From Peptococcaceae bacterium BRH_c4b (GTDB lineage Bacteria > Bacillota > Desulfotomaculia > Desulfotomaculales > Desulfocucumaceae): a DNA stretch of 64,000 bases. The notes below the pieces were generated by a model. It saw only the letters and a list, made by a program, of their open reading frames with translations, was not told the origin of the DNA and did no database searches. The position numbers were made by a program, and so were the translations under genes. Location: positions 1 to 64,000 of the forward strand of contig LADO01000039.1 in assembly GCA_000961595.1 (NCBI GenBank). Reading direction: 5' to 3'. Shown one piece after another: positions 1 to 8,049 of this stretch; position 1 is the first letter of the stretch; each line of letters begins with the position of its first letter.

Positions 1-116
1 CCGTTGAAAAACTGCGTCTGGCTTTGTCAGGCTCGCCGTCCAGTGCTCACGTACTATCAAGTACGCTCCGCGCTGTCCGGCTTCTCCTTCCGCGCCATAC
101 TTGTTTTTGAACGGCC
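1..116. repeat. imperfect long palindromic repeat
   Basis: The left end begins with CCGTTGAAAAAC and near position 115 runs into GTTTTTGAACGG, so the outer arms pair almost perfectly. The centre carries a second inverted pair, CGTAC and GTACG, around 50-66. No coding potential is seen. It looks like a REP-type or MITE-type intergenic palindrome cut by the window edge; no terminal transposase is visible, so the class is inferred. Confidence 0.5.
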
Positions 117-190
117 TCTGGAAGTTTTTTCACAGACACCTAGTAGTATATTTCCATAAATGTGGCTCTATTCCTCTTGTAGGCCTGGTA

Positions 191-222
191 AAAAGAAAAA
201 CCGCCCCTTGGCAGGGCAGTTA
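191..222 (-). terminator. Rho-independent terminator of the YabG-like gene
   Basis: Read on the minus strand, AACTGCCC and GGGCGGTT form a stem around a short loop, followed by TTTCTTTTT. The stem starts at the stop codon of the upstream small gene, so termination follows directly after translation ends. Confidence 0.7.
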
Positions 223-435
223 ATGAAGATGCATGCCGGTGTTAGTCAGGGCGAATAAATTTCTGGCTGATACTGGAGCAAGTTCCTGAACAGCAGCCTC
301 AACAATCAGGGTCGGGTCCAGCAGGGCCAGTATAGCCACCCTTTCCCCGGTTTCCTGGTTGGTATAAAATCCCAGAATACAAAATTGCATGTCCTCTCCA
401 TATACTTTTCTGGTAACAATGTCACCAATTTTCAT
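220..435 (-). CDS. small protein resembling the N-terminal domain of sporulation protease YabG
   Basis: This is a 71-residue protein beginning MKIGDIVTRKVYGEDMQFCI. The opening pattern (IGDIVTRKxYGxD, then a hydrophobic strand and the EVAIL-like stretch) matches the start of YabG, the spore-coat protease of endospore formers. YabG is normally near 290 residues, so the catalytic part is absent. The gene has its own terminator and no YabG-like sequence follows it downstream, so it is either a stand-alone version of this SH3-like N-terminal domain or a truncated paralogue. Similarity is judged by eye; function is unknown. Confidence 0.6.
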   Translation of the reverse strand: MKIGDIVTRKVYGEDMQFCILGFYTNQETGERVAILALLDPTLIVEAAVQELAPVSARNLFALTNTGMHLH

Positions 436-764
436 TTATTATACCCCCCAAGATAGCAACATTGCACGCCGGGGGATCCGCCGGAAAAGCAGTCCTCCCT
501 CCAAAGAACAGGTATAATTTACAAGAAAAAAAGGCGCAGTCAAAACACGTTACCTCTTTATTAACATATGCCCCGTCAAGGGCAGTTGTGCCAGAAACCG
601 CTGAATCCGTAATATAAGATGATGGTATTGCCACCAGAAAAAAACTCCTTGTAAGTATTCAGAGTCAACATATATTGAATAAATTTACATTTTATGCAAC
701 AGAATAATATAACAACCGGGGTAAAAATAATTTATGCCTCAGGATAGTTGAAGGAGTGAGAGCC
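436..764. other. intergenic region between divergent genes
   Basis: No convincing gene is seen here. An open frame on the minus strand (422-634) has no recognisable features and overlaps the start of the YabG-like gene. The AT-rich stretch at 660-745 should hold the promoter of the DUF3243 gene, but no clear -35/-10 pair with good spacing was found. Confidence 0.4.
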
Positions 765-1055
765 GTGGAATTTTTAAAGAAACAGGTCAACACAGATTGG
801 GATAGCTGGAAAATGTTTTTGGGTCAGGCGGTGGAATTTGCTGAGGAACTGGGGGTCTCCAGGGAACGTATAGCATCTCTGGCCCGGCAAGCTGGCGAGG
901 TACTGGCGGAGAGCGTACCGCCCTCAAACCCGGAGCAAAAGGCACTGAAAGAACTCTGGCAGGTGGCCGACCAGCAGGAAAAGCAGGTGCTGGCCAACCT
1001 GATGGCCAAGCTCAGCACCAAGCAACAAACCGGAACAGGGTACAACATTGTATGA
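765..1055 (+). CDS. DUF3243 (YmfJ-like) protein
   Basis: This is a roughly 96-residue soluble helical protein. The pattern NTDWDSWKMFLGQAVEFAEE, followed by ...AESVPPSNPEQKALKELW and the closing VLANLMAKL, is typical of the DUF3243/YmfJ family found across endospore-forming Firmicutes. Its role is unknown. A GTG at 756 is part of the AAGGAG Shine-Dalgarno sequence itself (751-756), so the GTG at 765, eight bases after that site, is the better start. The gene is monocistronic with a strong terminator. Confidence 0.8.
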   Translation: MEFLKKQVNTDWDSWKMFLGQAVEFAEELGVSRERIASLARQAGEVLAESVPPSNPEQKALKELWQVADQQEKQVLANLMAKLSTKQQTGTGYNIV

Positions 1056-1066
1056 ATTCACAAAAC

Positions 1067-1102
1067 AGGGGGCCATTTTAATGGCCCCCTGAAGCATTTT
1101 TT
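1067..1102 (+). terminator. Rho-independent terminator
   Basis: A perfect 10-bp stem (AGGGGGCCAT and ATGGCCCCCT) with a 4-base loop is followed by a T-rich run. It ends the DUF3243 transcript. Confidence 0.9.
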
Positions 1103-1192
1103 CATGTTACTTCCCGACACCCCTATTCCTTCAGGCTATGACCGAACCAATTTATTGTTTTCTTTTTGATATTCCTGCATATAATATTAAAG

Positions 1193-1246
1193 GGTCACTG
1201 TGACCACAGTATCCACCTTGACCACAGTGACCAGCTTTTATATAAT
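1193..1246 (+). promoter_or_regulatory. promoter with repeated operator half-sites for the HicBA-like pair
   Basis: TTGACC (1218-1223), a 17-base spacer and TATAAT (1241-1246) make a near-consensus housekeeping promoter. Overlapping its -35 box are the palindrome GGTCACTGTGACC (1193-1205) and two direct copies of TGACCACAGT (1201-1210 and 1219-1228, 18 bp apart). GTGACC-type half-sites recur at 1200 and 1227. This is the layout expected of an autoregulated toxin-antitoxin operon with cooperative repressor binding; repressor identity is inferred. Confidence 0.7.
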
Positions 1247-1265
1247 AAGAAAGCGAGGAAGCCTT

Positions 1266-1727
1266 ATGGAAGCCGGAAAGGGTGAGAAAAAAATGTCCAT
1301 CGCCATTCCTCAATATAATATAAGAGATACAAAAAAACGCTATTCAGAACTTAATAATATTGCGTTAAAAGGAATTGAAGTAATAACCTATAATGCAAAT
1401 AACGAAGAAGAAAAAGTATCTCATATTAAAACTACACATCTTGATCGACTTTTAGATAACCTATCCTTTTGTCCAATAGTTGATTTAGATGACGTGTTAG
1501 GAATATATACTGTTGCATTGAACGAAATTGATCTTTATGGTGAAGGCAACACAGTTGAAACAGCAGTTATAAATTTGATTGACAGTATCCTTCAATTTCT
1601 TATCATATACATCGATAAAATTGATTTGTTTTCTAAAGTTGAGTCTGACACAAAGCAGCTGTATTTATTAAAGCTGCTAAGATGTAATGGAGACAAAGAA
1701 CAAATTAAGAAAGTGATTGGTTACTAA
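1266..1727 (+). CDS. HicB-like antitoxin (putative)
   Basis: This is an AT-rich gene for about 153 residues, unlike its GC-richer neighbours. Residues near 105-125 read GEGNTVETAVINLIDSILQF, which matches the loop-helix segment of HicB-type antitoxins (G-T-x-E-A-x-x-N). No DNA-binding domain is obvious, although the promoter carries operator repeats. Starts at 1266 (after GAGGAAG) or 1293 (after a G-rich site) are both possible; with the promoter at 1218-1246, the 1293 start would leave a more usual leader. It overlaps the next gene by one base (TAATG), so the two are translationally coupled. Family assignment is by pattern, not search. Confidence 0.5.
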   Translation: MEAGKGEKKMSIAIPQYNIRDTKKRYSELNNIALKGIEVITYNANNEEEKVSHIKTTHLDRLLDNLSFCPIVDLDDVLGIYTVALNEIDLYGEGNTVETAVINLIDSILQFLIIYIDKIDLFSKVESDTKQLYLLKLLRCNGDKEQIKKVIGY

Positions 1728-1966
1728 TGCCTATACGATTTTGCCAGGGTGATATCAAAAGGCTACTAGCTCATTTTAATATGAAACCAGAAAAAGGTTC
1801 AAATATATACCTTGGCATTGGCAGAGATGGTATTTGGCGCACTTGTAAATTTGACTACCATAAAGATAAGGATCCTGTGGCTACTGGAACCGCAAAAGTA
1901 ATTGCAGCTTCCTTGAAATTTAATAATGTCATGGAAATGAAAGACTATATAAATAAACGTCTCTAG
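1727..1966 (+). CDS. HicA-like mRNA interferase toxin (putative)
   Basis: This is a 79-residue basic protein. The segment KFDYHKDKDPVATGTAKVIA resembles the catalytic-His region of HicA (H-x-x-K-x-x-P-x-G-T-x-x-x-I), followed by a helical end. HicA toxins are dsRBD-like ribonucleases that cut mRNA. The usual order is hicA-hicB; here the antitoxin-like gene comes first. Translation is coupled to the upstream gene and a terminator follows. Low GC suggests transfer. Confidence 0.5.
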   Translation: MPIRFCQGDIKRLLAHFNMKPEKGSNIYLGIGRDGIWRTCKFDYHKDKDPVATGTAKVIAASLKFNNVMEMKDYINKRL

Positions 1967-1991
1967 TGGCCATCTGCCACTTTTTCTTTTT
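1965..1991 (+). terminator. Rho-independent terminator of the HicBA-like operon
   Basis: The stem AGTGGC (1965-1970) pairs with GCCACT around a 5-base loop, followed by TTTTTCTTTTTT. The stem begins at the stop codon of the toxin gene. Confidence 0.8.
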
Positions 1992-2174
1992 TATGCATTT
2001 AATAATTTCCTGATCCCAGTAGCCATAATGGGGATGTCGACTTGAAACTTAGAGTTGAAAATAACGGCTATGTAACTTCTTCATCCATACCTGGGCATGG
2101 GTCTGCATATTGCCCTATCGCACCCACTCGCCTCCCGTTCAGGCCTGAGGCCAAGGGCGAAGAACGGGCAGCTC

Positions 2175-2522
2175 TTATCCGATCTCCTTCTTTAGCGCAT
2201 CAAAGCTAGCCTTTGCATCCGGTGAGAACTTGTGAAATTTTTTAAGTTTTTCACAGGGCTGTTCCTCGCAAAGTGCACAGTTTTCCAGGCCCCTTTCGCT
2301 GCAGCACTGCCTGATCCCGCAAGTCTGGCAATAGCCGATTAACCTTCCTCCTACGGTAAGACATCCTTCGCAGTTGATATCTTCAGGCTTCAGGTCGAAC
2401 CCGAATTTCTCGGCACAGAAGGCTGCAGTCTTTGCCCTGGCGACGTCATCATCGTTTTTAGTGGCCAGAAACGTGGGACAGTTAGAGCAGACAAGTCCGC
2501 AATAAGCGATCATTTTAGACAT
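2175..2522 (-). CDS. DUF3795 cysteine-rich protein
   Basis: This is a 115-residue protein with the DUF3795 signature. Its early motif is YCGLVCSNCPTF, followed by C-E-G-C, the C-x2-C-G-I-R-x-C-C group, and the closing C-A-L-C-x4-C. About a dozen cysteines suggest zinc or iron-sulfur binding; the biochemical role of DUF3795 is not known. It is the last of three DUF3795 genes downstream of an ECF sigma factor. Its gap to the preceding gene is 114 bp, so it may have its own promoter. Confidence 0.85.
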   Translation of the reverse strand: MSKMIAYCGLVCSNCPTFLATKNDDDVARAKTAAFCAEKFGFDLKPEDINCEGCLTVGGRLIGYCQTCGIRQCCSERGLENCALCEEQPCEKLKKFHKFSPDAKASFDALKKEIG

Positions 2523-2636
2523 AAAGTGTTCCTCTTTTCCTGTTCAGATTCGCAAAATTCTCCTAAATCAAGCATCTGCCTGATTCGGTCAACAATGGCC
2601 TCGAGAGCAGCATAGTCTAATATGGCAAATTACCTG

Positions 2637-3164
2637 TCACTTCATTTTAGCTAGTTGTTGAATGATTTCGTCTTTGTGTAGACTCACATATGTACAGCTC
2701 GGAGTTGTGCCGCATTTCCTGCATACCATGTCATAGGCAGAATTTAAAGTACCGCATTCCGGGCACGAGTAATGCTCAATCATTTCCGTATACCATTTTT
2801 CGTATCCGACTTCTTTGATGCGTTCTTGAGATTTCCACAATTCATTTCTATGCGGCCTTTCGGCTTGAAACAGTTTCAACACTGCACAAGGATATTCCGC
2901 GCATTCGCCGCAGAAATCTACACCTCTTTCAGCAGCGCATTTTACCATTTTACAGTTGCTCTCACAGTAAATGCATCGTTTTTCTGCCCGGCAACCCTCA
3001 CATTCTAATTCTTCAACCGAGCGTTGGAAACGTTCTGCAATCCCTTTAAGCCTTTCCGGATCTTCATTGGTTCCAATAAATACGGTACATGCAGGACAAA
3101 ACAAACCGCAAATGGCGGCAAGCCGTTTATCCGGCATATAAAGACTTTCGTTAGTCCTCCCCAT
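2637..3164 (-). CDS. DUF3795 protein with C-terminal zinc ribbon
   Basis: This is a protein of about 175 residues. Residues near 15-95 carry the DUF3795 cysteine pattern (AAICGLFCPACTVFIG, CEGC, CIYCESNCKMVKCA, CGECAEYPC). The C-terminus adds a zinc ribbon, CPECG...CRKCG. The frame stays open to 3245, but GGAGGT lies seven bases before the ATG at 3164, so this start is preferred and the longer reading would overlap the upstream gene. It is the middle member of the DUF3795 trio. Confidence 0.85.
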   Translation of the reverse strand: MGRTNESLYMPDKRLAAICGLFCPACTVFIGTNEDPERLKGIAERFQRSVEELECEGCRAEKRCIYCESNCKMVKCAAERGVDFCGECAEYPCAVLKLFQAERPHRNELWKSQERIKEVGYEKWYTEMIEHYSCPECGTLNSAYDMVCRKCGTTPSCTYVSLHKDEIIQQLAKMK

Positions 3165-3225
3165 AAATTTACCTCCATCCCTATCAATTATTTTCGAATA
3201 CCCGTCCACTTTTTGCCTGAAAGGG

Positions 3226-3675
3226 TTATTCCAGTTGAGGCCCATTGCCGATTGCCATTTTGCCGTTGTAATATCTTTGCCTGATTTCTGAAGCTTTTTC
3301 CAGCCACTTGGTCAGGCCTTGTTCCTTGATGCTGCATAGGTTGAACAACTTAATATTGTGTGGCAAGACGTCGGCCCTGTCCGCAGCCGGGTTTAATTTG
3401 GCGCAGGGAAATTCCGGGCACTCAAAGCAGAAGTCGAGCCCGTTTTCGGTCACGCAGGCGTAAGTTGCGCATATACCGTCAGTGAACTGGCAGTTTCCCC
3501 CGACTTGTCGGCATCCCGGACATGGAACGCCGTTCCAGTTTTGCAAGCTGATGGTCTGCATTCTAGCAGCAATTACTTCCCGCAGAGAGGGGTCATCCTT
3601 GACTCTGTAGACCCCGCAGTGGCCGCAATATGTTCCACACGGCGCCACCAGAGAAATATCCTCGGTTGTTTTCAT
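3226..3675 (-). CDS. DUF3795 cysteine-rich protein
   Basis: This is a 149-residue protein with the full DUF3795 pattern: VAPCGTYCGHCGVYR, then VPCPGC, then CATYAC and CFECPEFPC. GGAGG stands seven bases before its ATG. It is the first gene after the ECF sigma factor (66-bp gap, no terminator seen), which suggests cotranscription. The three paralogues differ clearly from one another, so the cluster is not a recent duplication. Confidence 0.85.
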   Translation of the reverse strand: MKTTEDISLVAPCGTYCGHCGVYRVKDDPSLREVIAARMQTISLQNWNGVPCPGCRQVGGNCQFTDGICATYACVTENGLDFCFECPEFPCAKLNPAADRADVLPHNIKLFNLCSIKEQGLTKWLEKASEIRQRYYNGKMAIGNGPQLE

Positions 3676-3741
3676 GTGATCAACCTCCTGTTTTCAGTCT
3701 ATCGGTTAGACTGTTTAAGAAGGCCATAGGTTACAAAAAAA

Positions 3742-4533
3742 TCAAGAAAAAATGGCCCATTCTTTATTTTTTATGCCTTCCCTGATCTTTTGGGCTAAAG
3801 ATTCGTCGGCCGTTTCCCGGTAAAGTTTTTGGTAGATATCACGTAAAGTTTTTAGTTTTATAATTTCTTCCTTTACCTCAAAGGAATTATCGGGACGGGG
3901 ATTGACCAAGTGCTGTTTCGATAACCAGCCTTGGGACAGGCCGAAACGAACCCACTGTTTACAATTGCAGGGATTTGATTTTTTGATTAGCTGACATCTG
4001 TTTTCCATGTAGCCTGTCCATCTTTTTTTAGCCCGGTGAAGCGTTGTTTTGACCGAACTTATAGAACAGTCCAAAATTTCGGCGACGAGTTTATGAGGTA
4101 AGCCTATGGTAATCGCCAGGCAAAAAACCTTTCGCTGGTTGGCCGGAAGACATTCCGTCAGACAGTGCAGGCATTTGAATCTTGCTTCCCGAGCAAGCAG
4201 TTCGGTTTCAGGGTCGTTGGCGGGATCGGGGTCGATGATTTCCTCGATGGAATAGCCTAAATCCTCGGTAAGTTCATAAATCGGCAATTTGGCTCTTTGC
4301 TTCAGGTAATCATTGGCGACATTGAGGGTTATTCGATAGATCCAGGTAAAAAAGGAGCTTTCTTCGCGAAAAGCATGATAGGAACGTAAAGCCCGGAAAA
4401 ATGCTTCCTGGGTTATTTCTTCGGCGTCATTCGTGTTGCCGGTGAGTCCCAGGGCTAACCTGTATACCTTTGCATGGTTGTCATGATATAACTGGTCAAA
4501 AATTTCCATAGGTTTATCAAACAAGGATATCAC
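3742..4533 (-). CDS. ECF-type RNA polymerase sigma factor with Cys-containing C-terminal extension
   Basis: This is a 263-residue protein. Region 2 spans about residues 12-80 (AEEITQEAFFRALRSYHAF...FTWIYRITLNVANDYL) and region 4 spans about 125-175 (LPANQRKVFCLAITIGLPHKLVAEIL...SSVKTTLHRAKKR). ECF factors are usually near 190 residues. Here about 85 more follow, starting with C-x10-CNCKQWVRFG and ending in charged helices. No separate anti-sigma gene is next to it, so the Cys-bearing tail may do the sensing (inference). It leads an apparent operon with three Cys-rich DUF3795 genes. Confidence 0.85.
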   Translation of the reverse strand: MISLFDKPMEIFDQLYHDNHAKVYRLALGLTGNTNDAEEITQEAFFRALRSYHAFREESSFFTWIYRITLNVANDYLKQRAKLPIYELTEDLGYSIEEIIDPDPANDPETELLAREARFKCLHCLTECLPANQRKVFCLAITIGLPHKLVAEILDCSISSVKTTLHRAKKRWTGYMENRCQLIKKSNPCNCKQWVRFGLSQGWLSKQHLVNPRPDNSFEVKEEIIKLKTLRDIYQKLYRETADESLAQKIREGIKNKEWAIFS

Positions 4534-4807
4534 CTTTTTCTATAGTCGAAACATCATCCATCCACAAACTGTACAGGTTTGCAAGTAAGGGCGTCATCAT
4601 TTCAGCGCGAGTTTATCCGGATTTTCACACTTTGGGTTACCTCAGCAACGGATTCAGCCACTCCGGGAAAGCTATTGTTCAGGCCTATAGCAACTAAACA
4701 TTTAATATGCCTAAAAAAGGAAATTTCTTCTTTACAAAACAAAAATCCTCTTTATTAAGTTGTATGCAATATATGTTTTAATTTTATTAAATCCCCTGTC
4801 GCATCTT

Positions 4808-5986
4808 TTATATACAAAGTGGCAATTCAATCCGGACCACTGTCATTACATTTAATTCGCTCCAAACATTAATTTTCCCATCGTGATTGTCTATAATCCA
4901 TTTAGCGATGGCAAGGCCCAGGCCTGTGCCCCCGCTGGCCTTAGTTCTTGATTTATCAGCCCGGTAAAACCGGTTGAAGATATAGGGAAGGTCTTCCTGA
5001 GAAATTCCGATTCCCGTATCTTCAATACATATCAATGCTCTTTTGTTTTTCTGGTATAAATTCAGCTTGATAGTACCACCGGCGGGAGTGAACTTGATAC
5101 TATTGTCCATGAAGATTCTAATCGCTTCTTTAATCAGTTTTTGGTCCGCGTGAATGATCAAATCTTCGTTTTGATCATTTAAAATGTTATGGCTTTTATC
5201 AATTAATCTTGTTTCTTTTAAAATCTCATTAATAACTTCGCTCAGTACAAAATCCGCCTTCTCAACTCTCTGAGTGTTCTTATCTCCCCGGGCGAGGAAT
5301 AGAAGCTTTTCAACCAGGGATTTCATACTTACGGCTTCACTTTTAATCGCCGCAATAGACTCTTCAAGTACCTGCTGGTCATCTTTTCCCCAGCGATCAA
5401 GCAGATCAGCGTATCCCTGGATGACTGCAATTGGTGTCCTCAGCTCATGGGAAGCATCAGAGACAAACTGGTTTTGCTGTTCCACTGATTTTTGAATTCT
5501 ATCCAACATCTCATTAAATGTTCTGGCCAGGTCTTTTAGCTCGTCCTTCGAACCGCTGACATCGAGCCTTTTATCCAGCACATTGATGGATATTTCTTTT
5601 ACTGTTTTTGTCATGATCTTTATGGGCGCCAGGAGCTTTCTGCTGGCCTTTGACCCGAAAAAAATTATGGAAATCAGGCCGACAATATTGAAAATCCCCA
5701 GTATGGCCACCAGGAAAAGCACATAATCTTCAGGCGGGTTATTTTGAATATAGTACCTGAAGCTGACCGTTATACCCACACTCATCAGGCAAAAAATCAA
5801 TAGGAACAAAAAAACATAGGTTGTGGTAATTTTGAAGGTAATGGAAAAGCGCAATTTGTTTGTTACGGCATGGGAAAGATGATGCAGTAACCGGAAGATC
5901 ACCTTAAAAATAACTGATAATACAACGAGGAGCGCTTTGCTCACTTTGAATAAGCTTTTCATAATAAGGATAATTTTATTCCTCAT
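4808..5986 (-). CDS. membrane sensor histidine kinase
   Basis: This is a 392-residue protein. A hydrophobic N-terminus is followed by two clear membrane segments near residues 52-75 and 88-110 with only a short extracytoplasmic loop. A HAMP linker follows, then the H-box SDASHELRTPIAVIQGYADL (about 175-195) and an ATP-binding domain with N, G1 (DTGIGI) and G2 (GGTGLGLAI) boxes. The tiny sensor loop suggests it senses membrane or intramembrane signals. It overlaps the response-regulator gene by 11 bases, so the two are coupled. The GC-richer neighbouring heme genes show no link. Confidence 0.93.
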   Translation of the reverse strand: MRNKIILIMKSLFKVSKALLVVLSVIFKVIFRLLHHLSHAVTNKLRFSITFKITTTYVFLFLLIFCLMSVGITVSFRYYIQNNPPEDYVLFLVAILGIFNIVGLISIIFFGSKASRKLLAPIKIMTKTVKEISINVLDKRLDVSGSKDELKDLARTFNEMLDRIQKSVEQQNQFVSDASHELRTPIAVIQGYADLLDRWGKDDQQVLEESIAAIKSEAVSMKSLVEKLLFLARGDKNTQRVEKADFVLSEVINEILKETRLIDKSHNILNDQNEDLIIHADQKLIKEAIRIFMDNSIKFTPAGGTIKLNLYQKNKRALICIEDTGIGISQEDLPYIFNRFYRADKSRTKASGGTGLGLAIAKWIIDNHDGKINVWSELNVMTVVRIELPLCI

Positions 5987-6662
5987 ATTTCAGCTGATAT
6001 CCCACCCCTCGGACGGTGTGAATAAATTTTTGATGAAAACGGTCATCAATTTTAATTCTGAGATAGCGGATATAGACATCTACAATGTTAGTGTCACCTG
6101 CAAAATCATATCCCCATACTTTTTCCAGGATTGTATCTCTGGTTAGCACAATTTCATTATTAAGCATCAAAAACTTTAACAAATCAAATTCCTTTTTTGT
6201 TAAATCTATTGTTTCTTTATTAAAGCTCACTGTATATTTATGCATATCAAGTTTAAGGTTTCCAATCTGAATAACATCGGATTTCACATGCTGTACCCTT
6301 TTATGTTTAAAAGCCACCCGGATCCGCGCCAGAAGCTCCTCAATGGCAAAAGGTTTGGTCAAATAATCATCAGCACCAAAATCCAACCCCATGACCTTGT
6401 CCATGACATCATCTTTGGCAGTGAGCATAATAACCGGAATCTCGGAGACTTGCCTCAAACGTCTTAATACTTCCATCCCATTCAGCGAGGGAAGCATCAC
6501 GTCAAGGATGATTAAGTCATGATTACCATGCAAAGCTTTTTCCAGACCGGCTCTTCCGTCCTGTTCCTGCTCCACGGTATATCCTTCATGTTCCAGTTCC
6601 AATTGGACGAACCTGGCTATTTTCACTTCGTCTTCTATGATCAGGATTCTTTGATCACACAT
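5976..6662 (-). CDS. OmpR/PhoB-family response regulator
   Basis: This is a 228-residue protein. It has a receiver domain with the acidic pair IIEDE near residue 10, phospho-acceptor D in LIILDVMLPSLNG, T in MLTAKDD and K in YLTKPF. A winged-helix DNA-binding domain follows (VWGYDFAGDTNIVDVYIRYL). The frame is open to 6701, but the ATG at 6662 has an AGGGGG site seven bases upstream. It is upstream of and coupled to the histidine kinase; it probably follows the DUF4342 gene, from which it is separated by a hairpin. Confidence 0.93.
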   Translation of the reverse strand: MCDQRILIIEDEVKIARFVQLELEHEGYTVEQEQDGRAGLEKALHGNHDLIILDVMLPSLNGMEVLRRLRQVSEIPVIMLTAKDDVMDKVMGLDFGADDYLTKPFAIEELLARIRVAFKHKRVQHVKSDVIQIGNLKLDMHKYTVSFNKETIDLTKKEFDLLKFLMLNNEIVLTRDTILEKVWGYDFAGDTNIVDVYIRYLRIKIDDRFHQKFIHTVRGVGYQLKYEE

Positions 6663-6777
6663 GATGTACCCCCTGAAAAAGGCTATAATACAGTATATCA
6701 TGCTTACCTTGAAAAGTAGGAACAGTCGTGGCCCACGACTCCAGGCAACCTATTTTCAGGAATTAAATACAAGCAAA

Positions 6778-6812
6778 ACAAAACCTGCAGGAAAAAAATA
6801 CCGGCAGGTTTT
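6778..6812 (-). terminator. Rho-independent terminator after the DUF4342 gene
   Basis: On the minus strand AAAACCTGC pairs with GCAGGTTTT around a T-rich loop and is followed by further T residues. Confidence 0.65.
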
Positions 6813-6834
6813 ACTCTACGGAGCTTTTTCTTAA

Positions 6835-7296
6835 TTATGCTTTTTTTATTTCTTCAGCCACTTTATTGGTAAGATTATTTACCGTATTGGAAATATTTTC
6901 TATGTTTTTGTTGATACTGCATTCTTCCCCGTTGCTTTTATGGAACCTGATTTTGCAGCCTGTAAACAGAGCAAGTAGCAGCATTGCCACGGAAAGCGGC
7001 AGTGCAACGATGGCTAAGATCAGGGCAATTGTCAAAGGAATATCAAGTTTTGTTTTCTCATCATGGGAGATGGTGAAACTGATTCTATTTAATTTCCCTA
7101 CAATGTTTTTGGCCTTTTGAAAAAAAGATGAGTGTCCGCAGCAATCTTTTTCTGGCTTTAGTTTATTGTCTTCCTCCAGGTAGGCCAGAGCCTCGACAAT
7201 GTTTCCCCCGCATTTTTCCAGGGCTTCTTTTGCTTCTTTGTAGCCTACATTTGCTCTTTTCCTCAATAGATCAATTTGTTCCAGGGTAATTTCCAT
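6835..7296 (-). CDS. DUF4342 protein: UBA/TS-N-like domain plus membrane segment
   Basis: This is a 153-residue protein. Residues 1-45 (EQIDLLRKRANVGYKEAKEA, then GGNIVEALAYLEE) form the UBA/EF-Ts-like helical domain that opens DUF4342 proteins. A basic central part follows, then a strong membrane helix near 90-115 (IALILAIVALPLSVAMLLLAL), then a short tail. The ATG at 7296 follows GGAGG by eight bases and is better than the ATG at 7311. It lies just upstream of the two-component genes on the same strand, which suggests a link to that envelope-type system (inference). Confidence 0.75.
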   Translation of the reverse strand: MEITLEQIDLLRKRANVGYKEAKEALEKCGGNIVEALAYLEEDNKLKPEKDCCGHSSFFQKAKNIVGKLNRISFTISHDEKTKLDIPLTIALILAIVALPLSVAMLLLALFTGCKIRFHKSNGEECSINKNIENISNTVNNLTNKVAEEIKKA

Positions 7297-7457
7297 GTTT
7301 AATGCCTCCACTTTAAAATTTGGTTTATGTATATATCATAGACAGCTAGAGTTAGAGAGACATTAGTCAAAAATTAGAATTTGATTAGAAAATTATATGG
7401 AATCATCCGACTTTTCACGCCAGAGTAATCTTTCAATTTCAATATATAGATACAAAT

Positions 7458-7492
7458 GCAAAAGCCTGTTGACAGAAATATAGTCAACAGGC
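7458..7492 (-). terminator. Rho-independent terminator of the PPOX gene
   Basis: A perfect 10-bp stem (GCCTGTTGAC and GTCAACAGGC) is followed on the minus strand by TTTTGCATTTG. It is 95 bp past the stop of the PPOX-family gene. Confidence 0.6.
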
Positions 7493-7587
7493 ACGTTATG
7501 CCGGAGAAAATTACAGATTTACCCTTAAAAAATATCTCAACCTGGAACTGGCTGTATATAGCCCCATATTTAACGCAGCATAAACTT

Positions 7588-7989
7588 CTAAAAGCTAAAG
7601 CAATGGGGAGGCTGCCCGGAAAAATCGAATATTATGGCCTCGCCGTGTTCAATGTAAAATACTTCAAAAACTGGATTATCCGCTGATTGGTATATAGACC
7701 TTACAAGGTCGTTGTTATTGATAATTCTTTCTTTAATTACTTTTCCTTCATAAAACTTAACTTCCCCACGAAGGCGAACAGTCACGTAATCCTTTGACGT
7801 TGTGGTAAACTCCACAAAAGGCATTGCCACCAGTTGTTTGTATACGTCTTTTGTATTGGCGGTACAAAAATAATATTTATCATCATGTTCAAACTGAAAC
7901 TCGAAGGGGCGAACGCGTGGTTTACCTTCGTCGACTGTGGATAAAACGCCAACCTTATTTTCAGCTAAGATTTTAATAACTTCTTGCAT
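7588..7989 (-). CDS. pyridoxamine 5'-phosphate oxidase-like (PPOX) flavin protein
   Basis: This is a 133-residue split-barrel protein: ILAENKVGVLSTVDEGKPRV at the start, then YYFCTANTKDVYKQL and a Gly/Pro-rich end. The family binds FMN, F420 or heme and reduces small molecules; the substrate is unknown. The upstream palindrome at 8018-8033 matches the one in front of the neighbouring marR gene, so it is probably repressed by that regulator and expressed together with it. Confidence 0.85.
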   Translation of the reverse strand: MQEVIKILAENKVGVLSTVDEGKPRVRPFEFQFEHDDKYYFCTANTKDVYKQLVAMPFVEFTTTSKDYVTVRLRGEVKFYEGKVIKERIINNNDLVRSIYQSADNPVFEVFYIEHGEAIIFDFSGQPPHCFSF

Positions 7990-8017
7990 ACCAGAAAACC
8001 TCCTCTTGGTTTATTTT

Positions 8018-8033
8018 AGTTAGACATCTAACT
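8018..8033. promoter_or_regulatory. MarR operator, copy 1
   Basis: AGTTAGACATCTAACT is a near-perfect palindrome between the marR stop and the PPOX start. It shares the GTTAGAC...TCTAAC arms with the site at 8485-8498. Confidence 0.75.
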
Positions 8034-8049
8034 ATTTTTGCATAAAAAT

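Noticed and set aside
422-634. 70-residue open frame on the minus strand
   Set aside because: It has no ribosome site, no recognisable motif and overlaps the start of the YabG-like gene in another frame.
7456-7686. 76-residue open frame on the plus strand
   Set aside because: It lies over a terminator and the 3' end of the PPOX gene on the other strand, and has no ribosome site.
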